NCBI GenBank assembly: GCA_963663845.2
Contig: OY760650.2
Span: 3,100,001 to 3,164,000 of the forward strand
Source of the DNA: Versatilivorator sp963663845
GTDB lineage: Bacteria; Acidobacteriota; Terriglobia; Versatilivoradales; Versatilivoraceae
Direction of reading: 5' to 3'
DNA: 64,000 nt
How positions within the stretch are numbered: position 1 is the first letter of the stretch; each line of letters opens with the position of its first letter. Shown here one piece after another: positions 1-8,827 of the stretch. The position numbers and the translations under genes were made by a program. The notes beneath the pieces were generated by a model. The model ran no database searches, was not told where the DNA came from, and saw only the letters and a list, made by a program, of their open reading frames with translations.

Positions 1-561
1 AACTCACCTGGATCTCGGGAAGTCAACACGAGGGTGGGGGAGGTCGGCGCCAAGTACATCAGCGAGGGATGGCTGAGGATCGGCACCACAGTGGGAACGC
101 CTGTCCTGAAGTTCAACCTGGTTCTTTCCGGTCAACTGGACCTGGATGGCGTTCCGATGACCGTTTACTCGAGGCCCATGACGGTTGACGTGGTGCCGGG
201 ATACCGTCTCAGTCTGGAAGGCGAAGGGATCGGGTTGACTCCGGGTGGGGGCGGGGAACTGCTGGGCAGGGTCGAGAGGGAGCCGGCCTTCAAGCAGCCG
301 GTGAGTATCCGGCCGGAAAACTTTCCCCTGGGCGTGTCCTGCCCCCCACTGGAAGTTCCCGCCGATGAAGACCTGTTTCGAGTGGAGTGCCGGGCGGAAG
401 GCTCGGCCGCTCCGGGCGAGTATGAGTTCGAGATCACTTCCTCCTCCGTGTTGGCGGGGAGGGAAAAGGAAAAGGTTCCCTACAGTATTGCTCCCCTGCG
501 CTCCAGGATCGTGGTTTCGGCCGGGGAGGACACGGCGAGGATCATCCCGATCGAGAGGTAA
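1..561 (+). CDS. Partial protein of unknown function, upstream partner of the DUF1549/DUF1553 gene
   Basis: The frame is open from the first base of the window to the TAA at 559-561, so the start lies upstream and only the C-terminal ~186 residues are visible. They are rich in beta-forming residues and contain no cysteine/histidine catalytic motif I recognise. The segment reads like Ig-like or beta-sandwich domains of a secreted protein. The stop is 7 bases before the next ATG, so the two genes are probably co-transcribed and this one may belong to the same exported gene set. I do not recognise a family. Confidence 0.6.
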   Translation, partial: NSPGSREVNTRVGEVGAKYISEGWLRIGTTVGTPVLKFNLVLSGQLDLDGVPMTVYSRPMTVDVVPGYRLSLEGEGIGLTPGGGGELLGRVEREPAFKQPVSIRPENFPLGVSCPPLEVPADEDLFRVECRAEGSAAPGEYEFEITSSSVLAGREKEKVPYSIAPLRSRIVVSAGEDTARIIPIER

Positions 562-568
562 GCGTTTC

Positions 569-3052
569 ATGGTTTCCAAGCCGATAGCGACCTGTCTTTG
601 GGCGGGCGGGCTCCTGCTGGCGTTTGCCGGCACGGGTCTGGCGGCCGGTGACGGCTCGACCGCGCCGCCGGCCGAAATCCGCGAGTTGCAAGTCCGGCCG
701 GCCGGTCTCGTCTTCAGCAGGCCGGGAGAATTGCGGAGGCTCCTGGTCACCGGCATCTCCACCGGTGGCGAGCGGCTGGACCTGACGGAGACGGTCCGGG
801 TCGAGTCGCCAGGCGGGATCGTTGCGTTGGGACCGGACAGTTATCTGCGGGCGGTGCGGGAAGGAGAGACCCGGGTGACGGTCCGGGCCGGCGGACATTC
901 GGCCGAGATCGACGTGCGGGTGGATGCCTCGCACGGTCCCGCAAGGACCACCTTTTTGCGGGACGTCCTGCCCATCATGAACAAGGTGGGATGCTCGCAG
1001 GGCGTCTGTCACGGGGCGGCCAAGGGCAAGAACGGGTTCAAGCTCTCCCTGCGGGGCTATGACGCCGAGTTCGACTATCGGGCCCTCCTCTTCGAGATGT
1101 CCGGCCGGCGCTTCAATCGAGCCGACCCCCCTCGGAGCCTGATGCTGGCCAAGCCCACCCAGCAGGTCGCCCACGGAGGCGGATTGCGGTTGAAGCCGGG
1201 CTCTTCCTACTACAACTCCATTCTGGCCTGGATCGAGCAGGAGGTTCCCTTCGGCGATCCCGAGTCGGACCGGGTGGCGGGGCTGGAGGTCCATCCGGAG
1301 GAGATCTTCATGCACGCCCCAGGGCGCAGCCAGCAGGTGGCCGTGGTGGCCCGCTACGCGGACGGATCGAGCCGGGACGTGACCCGGGAGTCGCACCTCG
1401 GCAGCAGCAACGGGGAGGCTGTGGCCGTCGAGGGGAGCGGGGTGAAGGGCATCCGTAGCGGGGAGTCGACCCTGATGGTTCGATACGAAGGCCGGTTCGA
1501 GATGGTTCCCGTCACCGTGCTGAACCCCAGGCCCGGGTTTGTCTGGGCATCCTTGCCCCAGAACAACTACATCGATGAGATGGTCGACAGGAAGCTGGAG
1601 CGGCTCAGGATACAACCCTCCGGGCTGGCCGGGGACGCCGAGTTCCTGCGCCGGGTCAGCCTGGATCTGACCGGCAAGACCCCGGAGCCGGAGCGGATTC
1701 GCGCCTTTGTTCAAGATCCGACCGAGACCCACCGCAAGCGTTCCCGCGCCATCGACGAGCTGATCCGCAGCCAGGCCTACGCCGATTACTGGACCCTGAA
1801 GTGGGGCGATCTGCTGCGCAGCAATCGCAAGTTCATGAGCTACAAGGGCATGTGGGCCTTCCGCGAGTGGCTGCGCCAGTCCATCGCCGACAACAAGCCC
1901 TACGACCGGCTGGTTCGGGAGCTGCTCACCTCCAAGGGAAGCACCTTCGAGAATCCGGCGGCCAACTTCTTTCTCTCGGCTCGCGGCCCCACGGCCGCCA
2001 TGGAGACCACCACCCAGCTCTTTCTGGGGGTTCGGATGGTCTGCGCCCAATGCCACGACCACCCCTTTGAAAAGTGGACCCAGAACCAGTATTTCGAAAT
2101 GGCTGCCTTTTTCTCGGCCATCGGGGTGCGGCCGGGATTCGAGAGCGGCGAGGAAGTGGTCTATCTCAAGCGGGTCGAAAACGAGTTGAAGCACCCCAAG
2201 GACGGGCGAGTGGTGAATCCCCGCTTTCTGGTGGCGGCCGGGACGCAAACATCCATCCCCGCGGCCTCCGAGGGAGACCGCCGGCCGGCCCTGGTGGAGT
2301 GGCTGACTTCGAGGGAGAATCCCTTTTTTGCCCGGGCCATCGTGAACCGTGTCTGGAGCTACTTCTTCCACCGGGGGATCATCAGTCCGGTGGACGATAT
2401 CCGCGCCTCCAATCCCCCGGTCAACGAAGCCTTGCTGGCGGCCTTGGCCGAGGACTTCGAAAAGCACGACTTCGACCTGCAGCACCTGATGAGGACCATT
2501 GCCAATTCCCGCATCTACCAGACCACCTTCCGCGCCAACCCGTGGAACCGGCATGACGATCGCAACTTCTCCCACCAGATCCCCCGCCGTCTGGGCGCCG
2601 AGCCGCTGGCCGACGCCATCGCCCTGGCGACCGGGGTCCGCTTCGAGCTCCCCGAAATGCCGGAAGACTACAGCGCGGTGCAGGTCCCCGATCCCCACGT
2701 GGGCAAGGGCGGCTTCCTGGATCTGTTCGGACGCCCGCAACGGGAAGAACCCTGCGAGTGCGAGCGCCGTAGCGACGTCAGCCTGCCTCATGCCCTCAAC
2801 CTGGTGAACGGCCCCATCCTGGCCGATGCCGTCTCTGCTCCCGAGGGCCGTATCGCCACCCTCATCCAGCAGGGAAAGTCGGACCGCCAGCTTGTGGAGG
2901 ATCTCCACCTGGCGACCTTGAGCCGGCCGCCGACCTCTCGGGAAATGCAGGTGGGCGTGGACCATCTGAAGCATTCCGAGAGCCGGGCCGCCGGTGCTCA
3001 GGACCTCTTGTGGGCGCTGCTCAACAGCAATGGCTTTCTCTTTAACCGTTGA
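569..3052 (+). CDS. DUF1549/DUF1553 exported protein with cytochrome-c-like motif
   Basis: 827 residues. The ATG at 569 gives a clear Sec signal peptide (a hydrophobic stretch ending near GLAAG). Next come a bacterial Ig-like (BIG2) region, a cytochrome-like segment with CSQGVCHG (a CX4CH variant), a second Ig-like region, a DUF1549 (PSCyt2) domain containing CAQCHDHP (a true CXXCH haem-binding motif), and a C-terminal DUF1553 (PSD1) domain. Such proteins are abundant in Planctomycetes, Verrucomicrobia and Acidobacteriota and usually sit next to a DUF1501 gene, as here. They are thought to act in the envelope, possibly in polymer degradation or redox chemistry, but the reaction is unknown. 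An upstream in-frame start at 365 would overlap the preceding gene and hide the signal peptide, so it is rejected. Confidence 0.9.
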   Translation: MVSKPIATCLWAGGLLLAFAGTGLAAGDGSTAPPAEIRELQVRPAGLVFSRPGELRRLLVTGISTGGERLDLTETVRVESPGGIVALGPDSYLRAVREGETRVTVRAGGHSAEIDVRVDASHGPARTTFLRDVLPIMNKVGCSQGVCHGAAKGKNGFKLSLRGYDAEFDYRALLFEMSGRRFNRADPPRSLMLAKPTQQVAHGGGLRLKPGSSYYNSILAWIEQEVPFGDPESDRVAGLEVHPEEIFMHAPGRSQQVAVVARYADGSSRDVTRESHLGSSNGEAVAVEGSGVKGIRSGESTLMVRYEGRFEMVPVTVLNPRPGFVWASLPQNNYIDEMVDRKLERLRIQPSGLAGDAEFLRRVSLDLTGKTPEPERIRAFVQDPTETHRKRSRAIDELIRSQAYADYWTLKWGDLLRSNRKFMSYKGMWAFREWLRQSIADNKPYDRLVRELLTSKGSTFENPAANFFLSARGPTAAMETTTQLFLGVRMVCAQCHDHPFEKWTQNQYFEMAAFFSAIGVRPGFESGEEVVYLKRVENELKHPKDGRVVNPRFLVAAGTQTSIPAASEGDRRPALVEWLTSRENPFFARAIVNRVWSYFFHRGIISPVDDIRASNPPVNEALLAALAEDFEKHDFDLQHLMRTIANSRIYQTTFRANPWNRHDDRNFSHQIPRRLGAEPLADAIALATGVRFELPEMPEDYSAVQVPDPHVGKGGFLDLFGRPQREEPCECERRSDVSLPHALNLVNGPILADAVSAPEGRIATLIQQGKSDRQLVEDLHLATLSRPPTSREMQVGVDHLKHSESRAAGAQDLLWALLNSNGFLFNR

Positions 3053-3068
3053 ACCGGTATGATCATCC

Positions 3069-3139
3069 GAGCCTCTTGCAAAATTCCGCAGGTTGTGAAT
3101 AGGGGACCGGCGCTGCACGACGAATTTTGCGAAGGGCTC
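3069..3139. repeat. Long imperfect palindrome between two exported-protein genes
   Basis: GAGCCTCTTGCAAAATTC at 3069-3086 and GAATTTTGCGAAGGGCTC at 3122-3139 are inverted repeats (15 of 18 positions pair) separated by 35 bases. No T-run follows and the next gene has its own GGAGG at about 3171. It looks more like a small dispersed palindromic (REP- or MITE-like) element than an intrinsic terminator. Confidence 0.55.
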
Positions 3140-3180
3140 ATCCCTAAAAACAAGCAGGCGTTTTCCGAAGGAGGGACACA

Positions 3181-4641
3181 ATGCTAGTGATTCCAGGCCG
3201 CGGCGGCAGTTTCTGCGATGGACCCACTCGCCGGGAGTTCTTGCGGGTCGGATCCGTAGGGTTGTTCGGTCTCGGATTGCCTCATTTCCTGGCCATGCAA
3301 AAGGCGCAGGCGGCCTCCACGCCCGACCTGGCGGCCAGGTTCGCCGGAGTCCGGGGATTTGGCGCGGCCAAGCACGTGGTGCTGCTCTTTCTGCAGGGAG
3401 GCCCCAGCCATCTCGACATCTGGGATCCCAAGCCCGATGCTCCTTCCAACGTGCGCGGCGAGTTCAATCCGATCAAGACCAGGGTTCCCGGTATTCAGCT
3501 CAGCGAGACCATGCCCCTGCTGGCCGACCAGGTGGACAAGTGCACCCTGATCCGCTCCATGAGCTACACCCCCAAGGGACTCTTCAACCACACCGCGGCC
3601 ATCTATCAGATGCTGACGGGCTACCCTCCCGACAAGGTGGCCCCCTCGGGTCAACTCGAGCCTCCCTCTCCGGCCGACTTTCCCACGGCCGGCTCGCACG
3701 TTTCCAAGATGCTTCCGCCCGATGAGCCGGTTCTGCCCTTTGTGGAGCTGACCCGCCCCTTGCAGGAATCCAGCGTGATCGGCAAGGGGGGAGCCGCCGG
3801 CTTTCTGGGCAAGGCCTACGACCCCTATCGTCTCTACCAGGACCCCAACGAGTCCATCAACCTGGATGACCTGACGCTGCGCAAGGAGATTACCGAGCAG
3901 CGGCTGAAGGACCGCTACACGCTGCTGAAGGGGCTCAACCAGTCCATGCCGGAGCTGGAAAAGGCGGTGGGCAAGCACGCGCTGGGCGAGTACTACGAAA
4001 AGGCCTTCGACCTGGTGCTTTCCGGCAAGGCTCGCGATGCCTTCGACCTGGACAAGGAGTCCAGCCGGATGCGGGACCGTTACGGCCGAACCACCTTCGG
4101 CCAGGGGGCCCTGCTGGCCCGCCGGCTGGTGGAGGCCGGGACCCGCTTCGTCCAGTTGAACTGGCCGGCCGTCGCCAACGGCAATCCCGAGGTGGATGCC
4201 TGGGATACCCATGCCTCCAACTTCAAGCCCCTGCGCAACCTCCACTGCCCCAAGCTGGACAGGGCCCTCTCGGCGCTGCTGGAAGACATGCACCAGCGCG
4301 GGCTGCTGGAAGAGACGCTGGTGGTGGCCGTGGGAGAGTTCGGCAGATCGCCTCGTCTGGGCGTGAGCACCTCGGGCAACACCAACGCCCCCGACGGCCG
4401 GGACCACTGGCCCTACTGCTACACCGCCGTCATCGCCGGGGCCGGAATCCCGGGAGGCCAGGTGTACGGGGCCTCGGACGAAACCGGTTCCGCGCCCAAG
4501 GACAAGCCGGTCCACCCCAACGATCTGCTGGCAACCGTCTACTTCACCCTGGGGATCAATCCCGAAATGGAAGTGCTCAACCACCTGGAACAGCCCCGCG
4601 AACTGGTCAAGGGCCACCCGGTGCTGGATCTCTGGTCCTGA
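3181..4641 (+). CDS. DUF1501 family protein, Tat-exported
   Basis: 486 residues with a twin-arginine signal (TRREFLRVGSVGLFGLGLP) near residues 17-35, so it is exported folded. The body matches the DUF1501 family, which is distantly related to sulfatases and alkaline phosphatases: LLFLQGGPSHLDIWDPK near the N-terminus, VGEFGRSPRLG and DGRDHWP in the C-terminal half. The ATG at 3181 is preceded by GAAGGAGGG. In many genomes DUF1501 is paired with DUF1549/DUF1553, and here it follows that gene by 128 bases. The substrate is unknown; a role in polysaccharide or sulfated-polymer metabolism is often proposed. Confidence 0.92.
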   Translation: MLVIPGRGGSFCDGPTRREFLRVGSVGLFGLGLPHFLAMQKAQAASTPDLAARFAGVRGFGAAKHVVLLFLQGGPSHLDIWDPKPDAPSNVRGEFNPIKTRVPGIQLSETMPLLADQVDKCTLIRSMSYTPKGLFNHTAAIYQMLTGYPPDKVAPSGQLEPPSPADFPTAGSHVSKMLPPDEPVLPFVELTRPLQESSVIGKGGAAGFLGKAYDPYRLYQDPNESINLDDLTLRKEITEQRLKDRYTLLKGLNQSMPELEKAVGKHALGEYYEKAFDLVLSGKARDAFDLDKESSRMRDRYGRTTFGQGALLARRLVEAGTRFVQLNWPAVANGNPEVDAWDTHASNFKPLRNLHCPKLDRALSALLEDMHQRGLLEETLVVAVGEFGRSPRLGVSTSGNTNAPDGRDHWPYCYTAVIAGAGIPGGQVYGASDETGSAPKDKPVHPNDLLATVYFTLGINPEMEVLNHLEQPRELVKGHPVLDLWS

Positions 4642-4657
4642 TCGGGGAAGACGAGCC

Positions 4658-5461
4658 ATGGGAACCCGTGTGACCTTGCCCGAGGGATTTGAAGAGAGGA
4701 TGGCCATCCCCAACGCCGCCGAGCGGTTGCGGGAGGCCAGGGAAGTGGGCGATCGGCTGCTGGGCGCAGGGGTCCCCTTGATGGATCACCCCGACCACTA
4801 CGCGATCTTCTCGGAGCCGCCCCGCCTGCTGGCGGAGCCTCTCAGGAGCCTGGGGTACGTGGTCGGCTCGGACAACCGCTGCTATCCCTCTCCGGTGGAC
4901 GGCTGCGACTACATCAACGTGGCGGCTTCGCTGCCGGAGGTCAGCCCGGCCCGGGAAAAGGGCTGGCCCGACCACATCGCCGTGGTTCATCCCCTGGACG
5001 AGACCGGCTATGGCCGCATGATGGACCAGGGGTACGGAAATCCCTTCATCCATCACATCACCTGGGGCATCCGCCCCCCGGCCGAGGCGCCCGGCGATGA
5101 AGTCGAATTCGCCGGCAGCCTGATTTCCCGGATGGCTGATATTCGGGAACGGATCCGGAAGCTTCTCCGGGAAGACCCGGGCACCCTGATCATGGCTCTG
5201 CCCGGCAGGGTGGTCGAGGCTCCCGAGTTTCAGGCGCAACTGGCCGCCGCCCTGGGCGGAACGCCCGCGGACCAGACCCAGGTGGAAGTGATGGAAGGGG
5301 GCGGATACCTCCTGCAGTTCTTCGTATTGACGGGCGGTCGGATCGAGGTGGCTCTCAGAGTCGGAACCCGCCAGACCTTCAACCCCAAGAGCGTCCACAA
5401 GATCTCGAAAGACGAGTTGAGCGTGGACCAGGGGAGGGCTGACGATTCGGAGACCATGTAG
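4658..5461 (+). CDS. Hypothetical protein, possibly VOC-like
   Basis: 267 residues, starting 16 bases after the DUF1501 stop behind GGGGAAGA, so probably in the same operon. The middle (PDHIAVVHPLDETGYGRMM, then NPFIHHITWGI) resembles the histidine-bearing strands of vicinal-oxygen-chelate (glyoxalase-like) proteins, but I cannot confirm a full metal site. There is no signal peptide or membrane segment, so it is cytoplasmic. Function unknown. Confidence 0.7.
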   Translation: MGTRVTLPEGFEERMAIPNAAERLREAREVGDRLLGAGVPLMDHPDHYAIFSEPPRLLAEPLRSLGYVVGSDNRCYPSPVDGCDYINVAASLPEVSPAREKGWPDHIAVVHPLDETGYGRMMDQGYGNPFIHHITWGIRPPAEAPGDEVEFAGSLISRMADIRERIRKLLREDPGTLIMALPGRVVEAPEFQAQLAAALGGTPADQTQVEVMEGGGYLLQFFVLTGGRIEVALRVGTRQTFNPKSVHKISKDELSVDQGRADDSETM

Positions 5462-5518
5462 CACCGGAAGAGTCCTGCCGCTGCACTCCTGTCCTTTTTC
5501 CCGAAAAGAAAGTATCCC

Positions 5519-7039
5519 ATGGCTCAAGGCGCTGGCGCGGACGTGGGGCTGATCGGCTTGGCCGTGATGGGCCAGAACCTGGCCCTGAACATGGCCGACC
5601 ACGGTTTCAGGGTGGCGGTCTACAACCGCACGCGATCGGTCATGGACCGGTTCGTGGCCGACAACCCCGAGACTCCCGGCGGGCTGGTGGCCTGCGCCAC
5701 GCTGGCGGACTTTGCGGCAGCCCTCGAGAAACCGCGGAAAGTGATCATTCTGGTCAAGGCGGGGCCTGCCGTGGACCGGGTCATCTCACAGCTCCTGGAG
5801 GCCGGCATCGAGCGCGACGACCTGGTGGTGGACTGCGGCAACAGCCTCTGGACCGACACCATCCGCCGGGAGCGGGAATATTCGGGCCGCTGCCTCTTTT
5901 TCGGGTCGGGGGTGTCCGGAGGGGAATTGGGAGCCCGCTTCGGACCCTCGCTCATGCCCGGAGGGCAAGCCTCGGCCTGGAAACACCTGGAGCCGATCTG
6001 GAACAGTATCGCGGCCAAGGTGGACGAGGCCAGCGGCAGGCCCCTGGAGACGGCGGAGCCCGGAAGGCCCGTCCGGGGCGGGGTGCCCTGCACCAGCTAC
6101 ATCGGGGAGAACGGAGCGGGGCACTATGTCAAGATGATCCACAACGGCATCGAGTACGTGGACATGCAGCTCATCTCCGAAGCCTACTTTCTCCTCAAGA
6201 AGCTGCTGGACCTGAAGTCGGATGAACTGGCGTCGATCTTTGCCGAGTGGAACCGGGGGGACCTGGATTCCTACCTGATCCAGATCACGGCGGAAATCCT
6301 GCGCCAGCCCGATCCTGCCGACAGCGGCGGGTTCCTGGTGGATCGCATCCTGGATGCGGCCCAGCACAAGGGCACGGGAAAGTGGACCAGCGGGAACGCC
6401 CTGGACATGGGGATTCCGGCCAACGCCATTGCCGAAGCCGTCTTTGCCCGCTACCTCAGCGCCCTCAAGAGCGAGCGCCTGGAAGCTTCCAGACACCTGT
6501 CGGGTCCCGCCTTCAGCTACCGGGGCGACCGCCGGGAACTGATCGCCGCCGTCCGCGACGCCCTCTACTGCTCCAAGATCTGCGCCTACGCCCAGGGGTT
6601 TCAGCTCATGCGGCAGGCCCAGGTGGAGTACCGCTGGAAGTTGGACTTCGCCTCCATCGCCAGCATCTGGAGGGGCGGGTGCATCATTCGCGCCCGCTTC
6701 CTGCAAAAGATCACCGAGGCCTACACTCGCGATCCCGAGCTGGTCAACCTGATGCTGGATCCCTATTTCGAGGGGCAGATCCGGGAAGGGCAATCACACT
6801 GGCGCGAGGTCGTCAGCCTGGCCGCCCGGGCGGGGCTGGCGGCTCCGGCCTTCATGTCGGCCCTGGCCTACTACGACGGCTACCGCTCCGCGTTCCTTCC
6901 CGCCAATCTGCTGCAGGGCCAGCGCGACTATTTCGGCGCCCACACCTACGAGCGTACCGACCAGCCTGGCGGTGCCCGCTTCCACCTGGACTGGCCCCAT
7001 CCCGAGCGCCCGCAAATCCCCATCGATTCCGGCGGGTAG
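5519..7039 (+). CDS. gnd: 6-phosphogluconate dehydrogenase, decarboxylating
   Basis: 506 residues. Oxidises 6-phosphogluconate to ribulose 5-phosphate and CO2 with reduction of NADP+ in the oxidative pentose phosphate pathway. Visible features are the N-terminal Rossmann motif GLIGLAVMGQNLALNMADHG, the VDCGNSLWTDT region, the family signature FFGSGVSGGELGARFGPS, and the catalytic lysine segment HYVKMIHNGIEY. The C-terminal all-helical dimerisation domain follows (KGTGKWTSGNALDMG). Slightly longer than the usual ~470-490 residues because of an insertion before the catalytic lysine. Converges on ispH with a 45-base gap. Confidence 0.96.
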   Translation: MAQGAGADVGLIGLAVMGQNLALNMADHGFRVAVYNRTRSVMDRFVADNPETPGGLVACATLADFAAALEKPRKVIILVKAGPAVDRVISQLLEAGIERDDLVVDCGNSLWTDTIRREREYSGRCLFFGSGVSGGELGARFGPSLMPGGQASAWKHLEPIWNSIAAKVDEASGRPLETAEPGRPVRGGVPCTSYIGENGAGHYVKMIHNGIEYVDMQLISEAYFLLKKLLDLKSDELASIFAEWNRGDLDSYLIQITAEILRQPDPADSGGFLVDRILDAAQHKGTGKWTSGNALDMGIPANAIAEAVFARYLSALKSERLEASRHLSGPAFSYRGDRRELIAAVRDALYCSKICAYAQGFQLMRQAQVEYRWKLDFASIASIWRGGCIIRARFLQKITEAYTRDPELVNLMLDPYFEGQIREGQSHWREVVSLAARAGLAAPAFMSALAYYDGYRSAFLPANLLQGQRDYFGAHTYERTDQPGGARFHLDWPHPERPQIPIDSGG

Positions 7040-7084
7040 TCGCATCCCGGCCGGCGCCGGAGCTTCACAATCTCGGCGCACCGC

Positions 7085-8023
7085 TCATTGGACCGCGATC
7101 TGAACCAGCTCCTGGGGGATGGCGAAGTGGACGCGTTCATCCTCCGGTTCCAGACCCTCCACCTGGACAGCCTGGAGGGATCTCAGATGGTCCACGACCT
7201 GCAGGACTATCTCTTCCGGAGCCGACGCTCCGGCGGTCACTCCCACCACCTCGGCCCTTTCCAGCCACTCGGGCCGAATCTCGGTTTCGTCGTTCACCAG
7301 GTAGGCAGGGACGCCGGCCGCATGTGAGGCCTCGGTCAGGCGCTGGGAATTGGAGCTGTTGGAGGATCCCACCACCAGCATGAGGTCCACCTGTCTGGCC
7401 ACGTCCTTCACGGCATTCTGGCGGTTCTGGGTGGCGTAGCAGATATCGTCCTTGGGAGGGGAGGTCAGTCGAGGATAGCGGGCTCGCAAGGCCTCGACGA
7501 TCTGAGCCGTATCGTCCAGGCTGAGGGTGGTCTGGGTCAGATAGACCACCTTGTCGGGATTGGAGACCTGCAGGTTTTCGACATCCTGGACGGAACTGAC
7601 CAGGTGCATGGGGGCTTCGCCCATGGTCCCTTCGACCTCGTCGTGGCCGGGATGGCCGATCAGAATCAGGGAGTATCCCTCCCGGGTAAACCGAATGGCT
7701 TCCAGGTGGACCTTGGTGACCAGGGGACAGGTGGCGTCGACCACCCGAAGCTGCTTGCGTTCGGCCAATCGGCGGACTGCCGGCGAAACCCCGTGGGCGC
7801 TGAAGATGCAGATGGAACCGTCCGGGACCTCCTCCAGCAGGTTCACGAAGACGACCCCACGGCCGCTGAGACGCTCCACCACGTGGCTGTTGTGGACGAT
7901 CTCGTGGAAGACGTAGATGGGCGGAGTGAGAAGATCCAACGCTTGCTCTACCACTTCGATGGCGCGGACCACCCCGGCACAGAACCCCCTGGGGTTGGCC
8001 AGAATGATTTTCCTGATTGGCAC
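7085..8023 (-). CDS. ispH: 4-hydroxy-3-methylbut-2-enyl diphosphate reductase
   Basis: About 312 residues. Last step of the MEP isoprenoid pathway, making IPP and DMAPP from HMBPP with a [4Fe-4S] cluster. The three cluster cysteines are in NPRGFCAGVVRAI, VVDATCPLVTKVH and VVGSSNSSNS-flanked CYATQNRQ; the HEIVHN and GHPGHDEVEG histidine motifs are present. The start is set at the GTG at 8023, preceded by AAGGGA at a 7-base distance and giving the usual N-terminus. The longer ATG at 8080 would add 19 residues not typical of the family. Confidence 0.95.
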   Translation of the reverse strand: MPIRKIILANPRGFCAGVVRAIEVVEQALDLLTPPIYVFHEIVHNSHVVERLSGRGVVFVNLLEEVPDGSICIFSAHGVSPAVRRLAERKQLRVVDATCPLVTKVHLEAIRFTREGYSLILIGHPGHDEVEGTMGEAPMHLVSSVQDVENLQVSNPDKVVYLTQTTLSLDDTAQIVEALRARYPRLTSPPKDDICYATQNRQNAVKDVARQVDLMLVVGSSNSSNSQRLTEASHAAGVPAYLVNDETEIRPEWLERAEVVGVTAGASAPEEIVLQVVDHLRSLQAVQVEGLEPEDERVHFAIPQELVQIAVQ

Positions 8024-8827
8024 GGATGTTTCCCTTGCGGTGTGATCGCCTGCGGGGTCGGAAGTAGACAACTGAACCAATGTAACATGTTTCCCGAAGC
8101 AGAAGCAATCGGGCTCGGAGACTCGGCGGGACGGAAGCGCCGCGGCTCATGGGGATCGATGATATTTCCGCTGAAAACATCGATGCCCAGGATTGCAGAA
8201 TGCCCGCCTCCTCAAGCAACGAGTCACATGGAAACATAAAGAGGCTGTAAAGAGTCGACCACATTCGAGGTGTTGAGAACAGCCGGGTCGTCGGCTTCTT
8301 TGAATCTCCCAAGGCGGCTTACTGCAGGGCGGTGTACCAGGACAACCTCGCCGCGGGGGAGTTCCTCATTCGACAGTGCATCTTCCCCGAGGAAGAACGG
8401 CCCGCTGTCTTTTACTCTCGCGTTCGATAAAAAGGGGTAATATGGCCGGCCCGGCTTCCATCTCTCGCAAGCTCCGTCCCGACAATTACTTCAACTTCCC
8501 CCAAGAGCCGATCTTCTCGTTCCGACACCCTTCTCTAAACCGCATCTCGTTTTCCTGACCTTCAAATGTAAACAGCCGTTTCCAAGTCCTTGGTGGTCCT
8601 TCGTCGTTCTTCGTGGCCCTTCGTGGATTCCTCTTTTTTTTGGCTTCTTTGGGAAACCCTCGATGGTTTCAACCATGGCAAAGGAGTCCATTTTGCCGCC
8701 GAGACTCGTGTTCTACAAAGTGATGGAATTGGCGAGGCGCCGGTGCTAGGCTTGACCCGCCATCCGTCTTGACTTCGAGCTTCGAACCGACGGCGAGGCC
8801 AATACTTCCAGGGAGGGGTTGCCACTG
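8024..8827. other. Intergenic region, about 800 bp, with a gene remnant and a dispersed repeat
   Basis: No intact gene is convincing here. It holds a short reading-frame remnant (8254-8430) and, around 8575-8640, a C/T-rich run of CCTTGGTGG/CCTTCGTGG words. That word family recurs in inverted form at 24640-24740 and inside the tandem repeats at 34.8-38.6 kb. GGGAGGGG at 8812-8819 is the ribosome binding site of the next gene. Confidence 0.5.
8254..8430 (+). pseudogene. Possible C-terminal gene remnant
   Basis: A 58-codon frame lacking a start codon ends with TAA at 8428-8430. Its translation looks protein-like: VVGFFESPKAAYCRAVY, then FLIRQCIFPEEERP and a tyrosine/arginine end. An in-frame TAA immediately precedes it. 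I read it as the end of a decayed gene whose family I do not recognise; chance is possible. Confidence 0.25.

Noticed and set aside
3069..3139. Intrinsic terminator
   Set aside because: 35-base loop and no T-run; treated as a palindromic element.
542..3181. Long reverse-strand open frame opposite the DUF1549/DUF1553 gene
   Set aside because: High-GC shadow of a gene with clear domains; its translation has no recognisable motifs.
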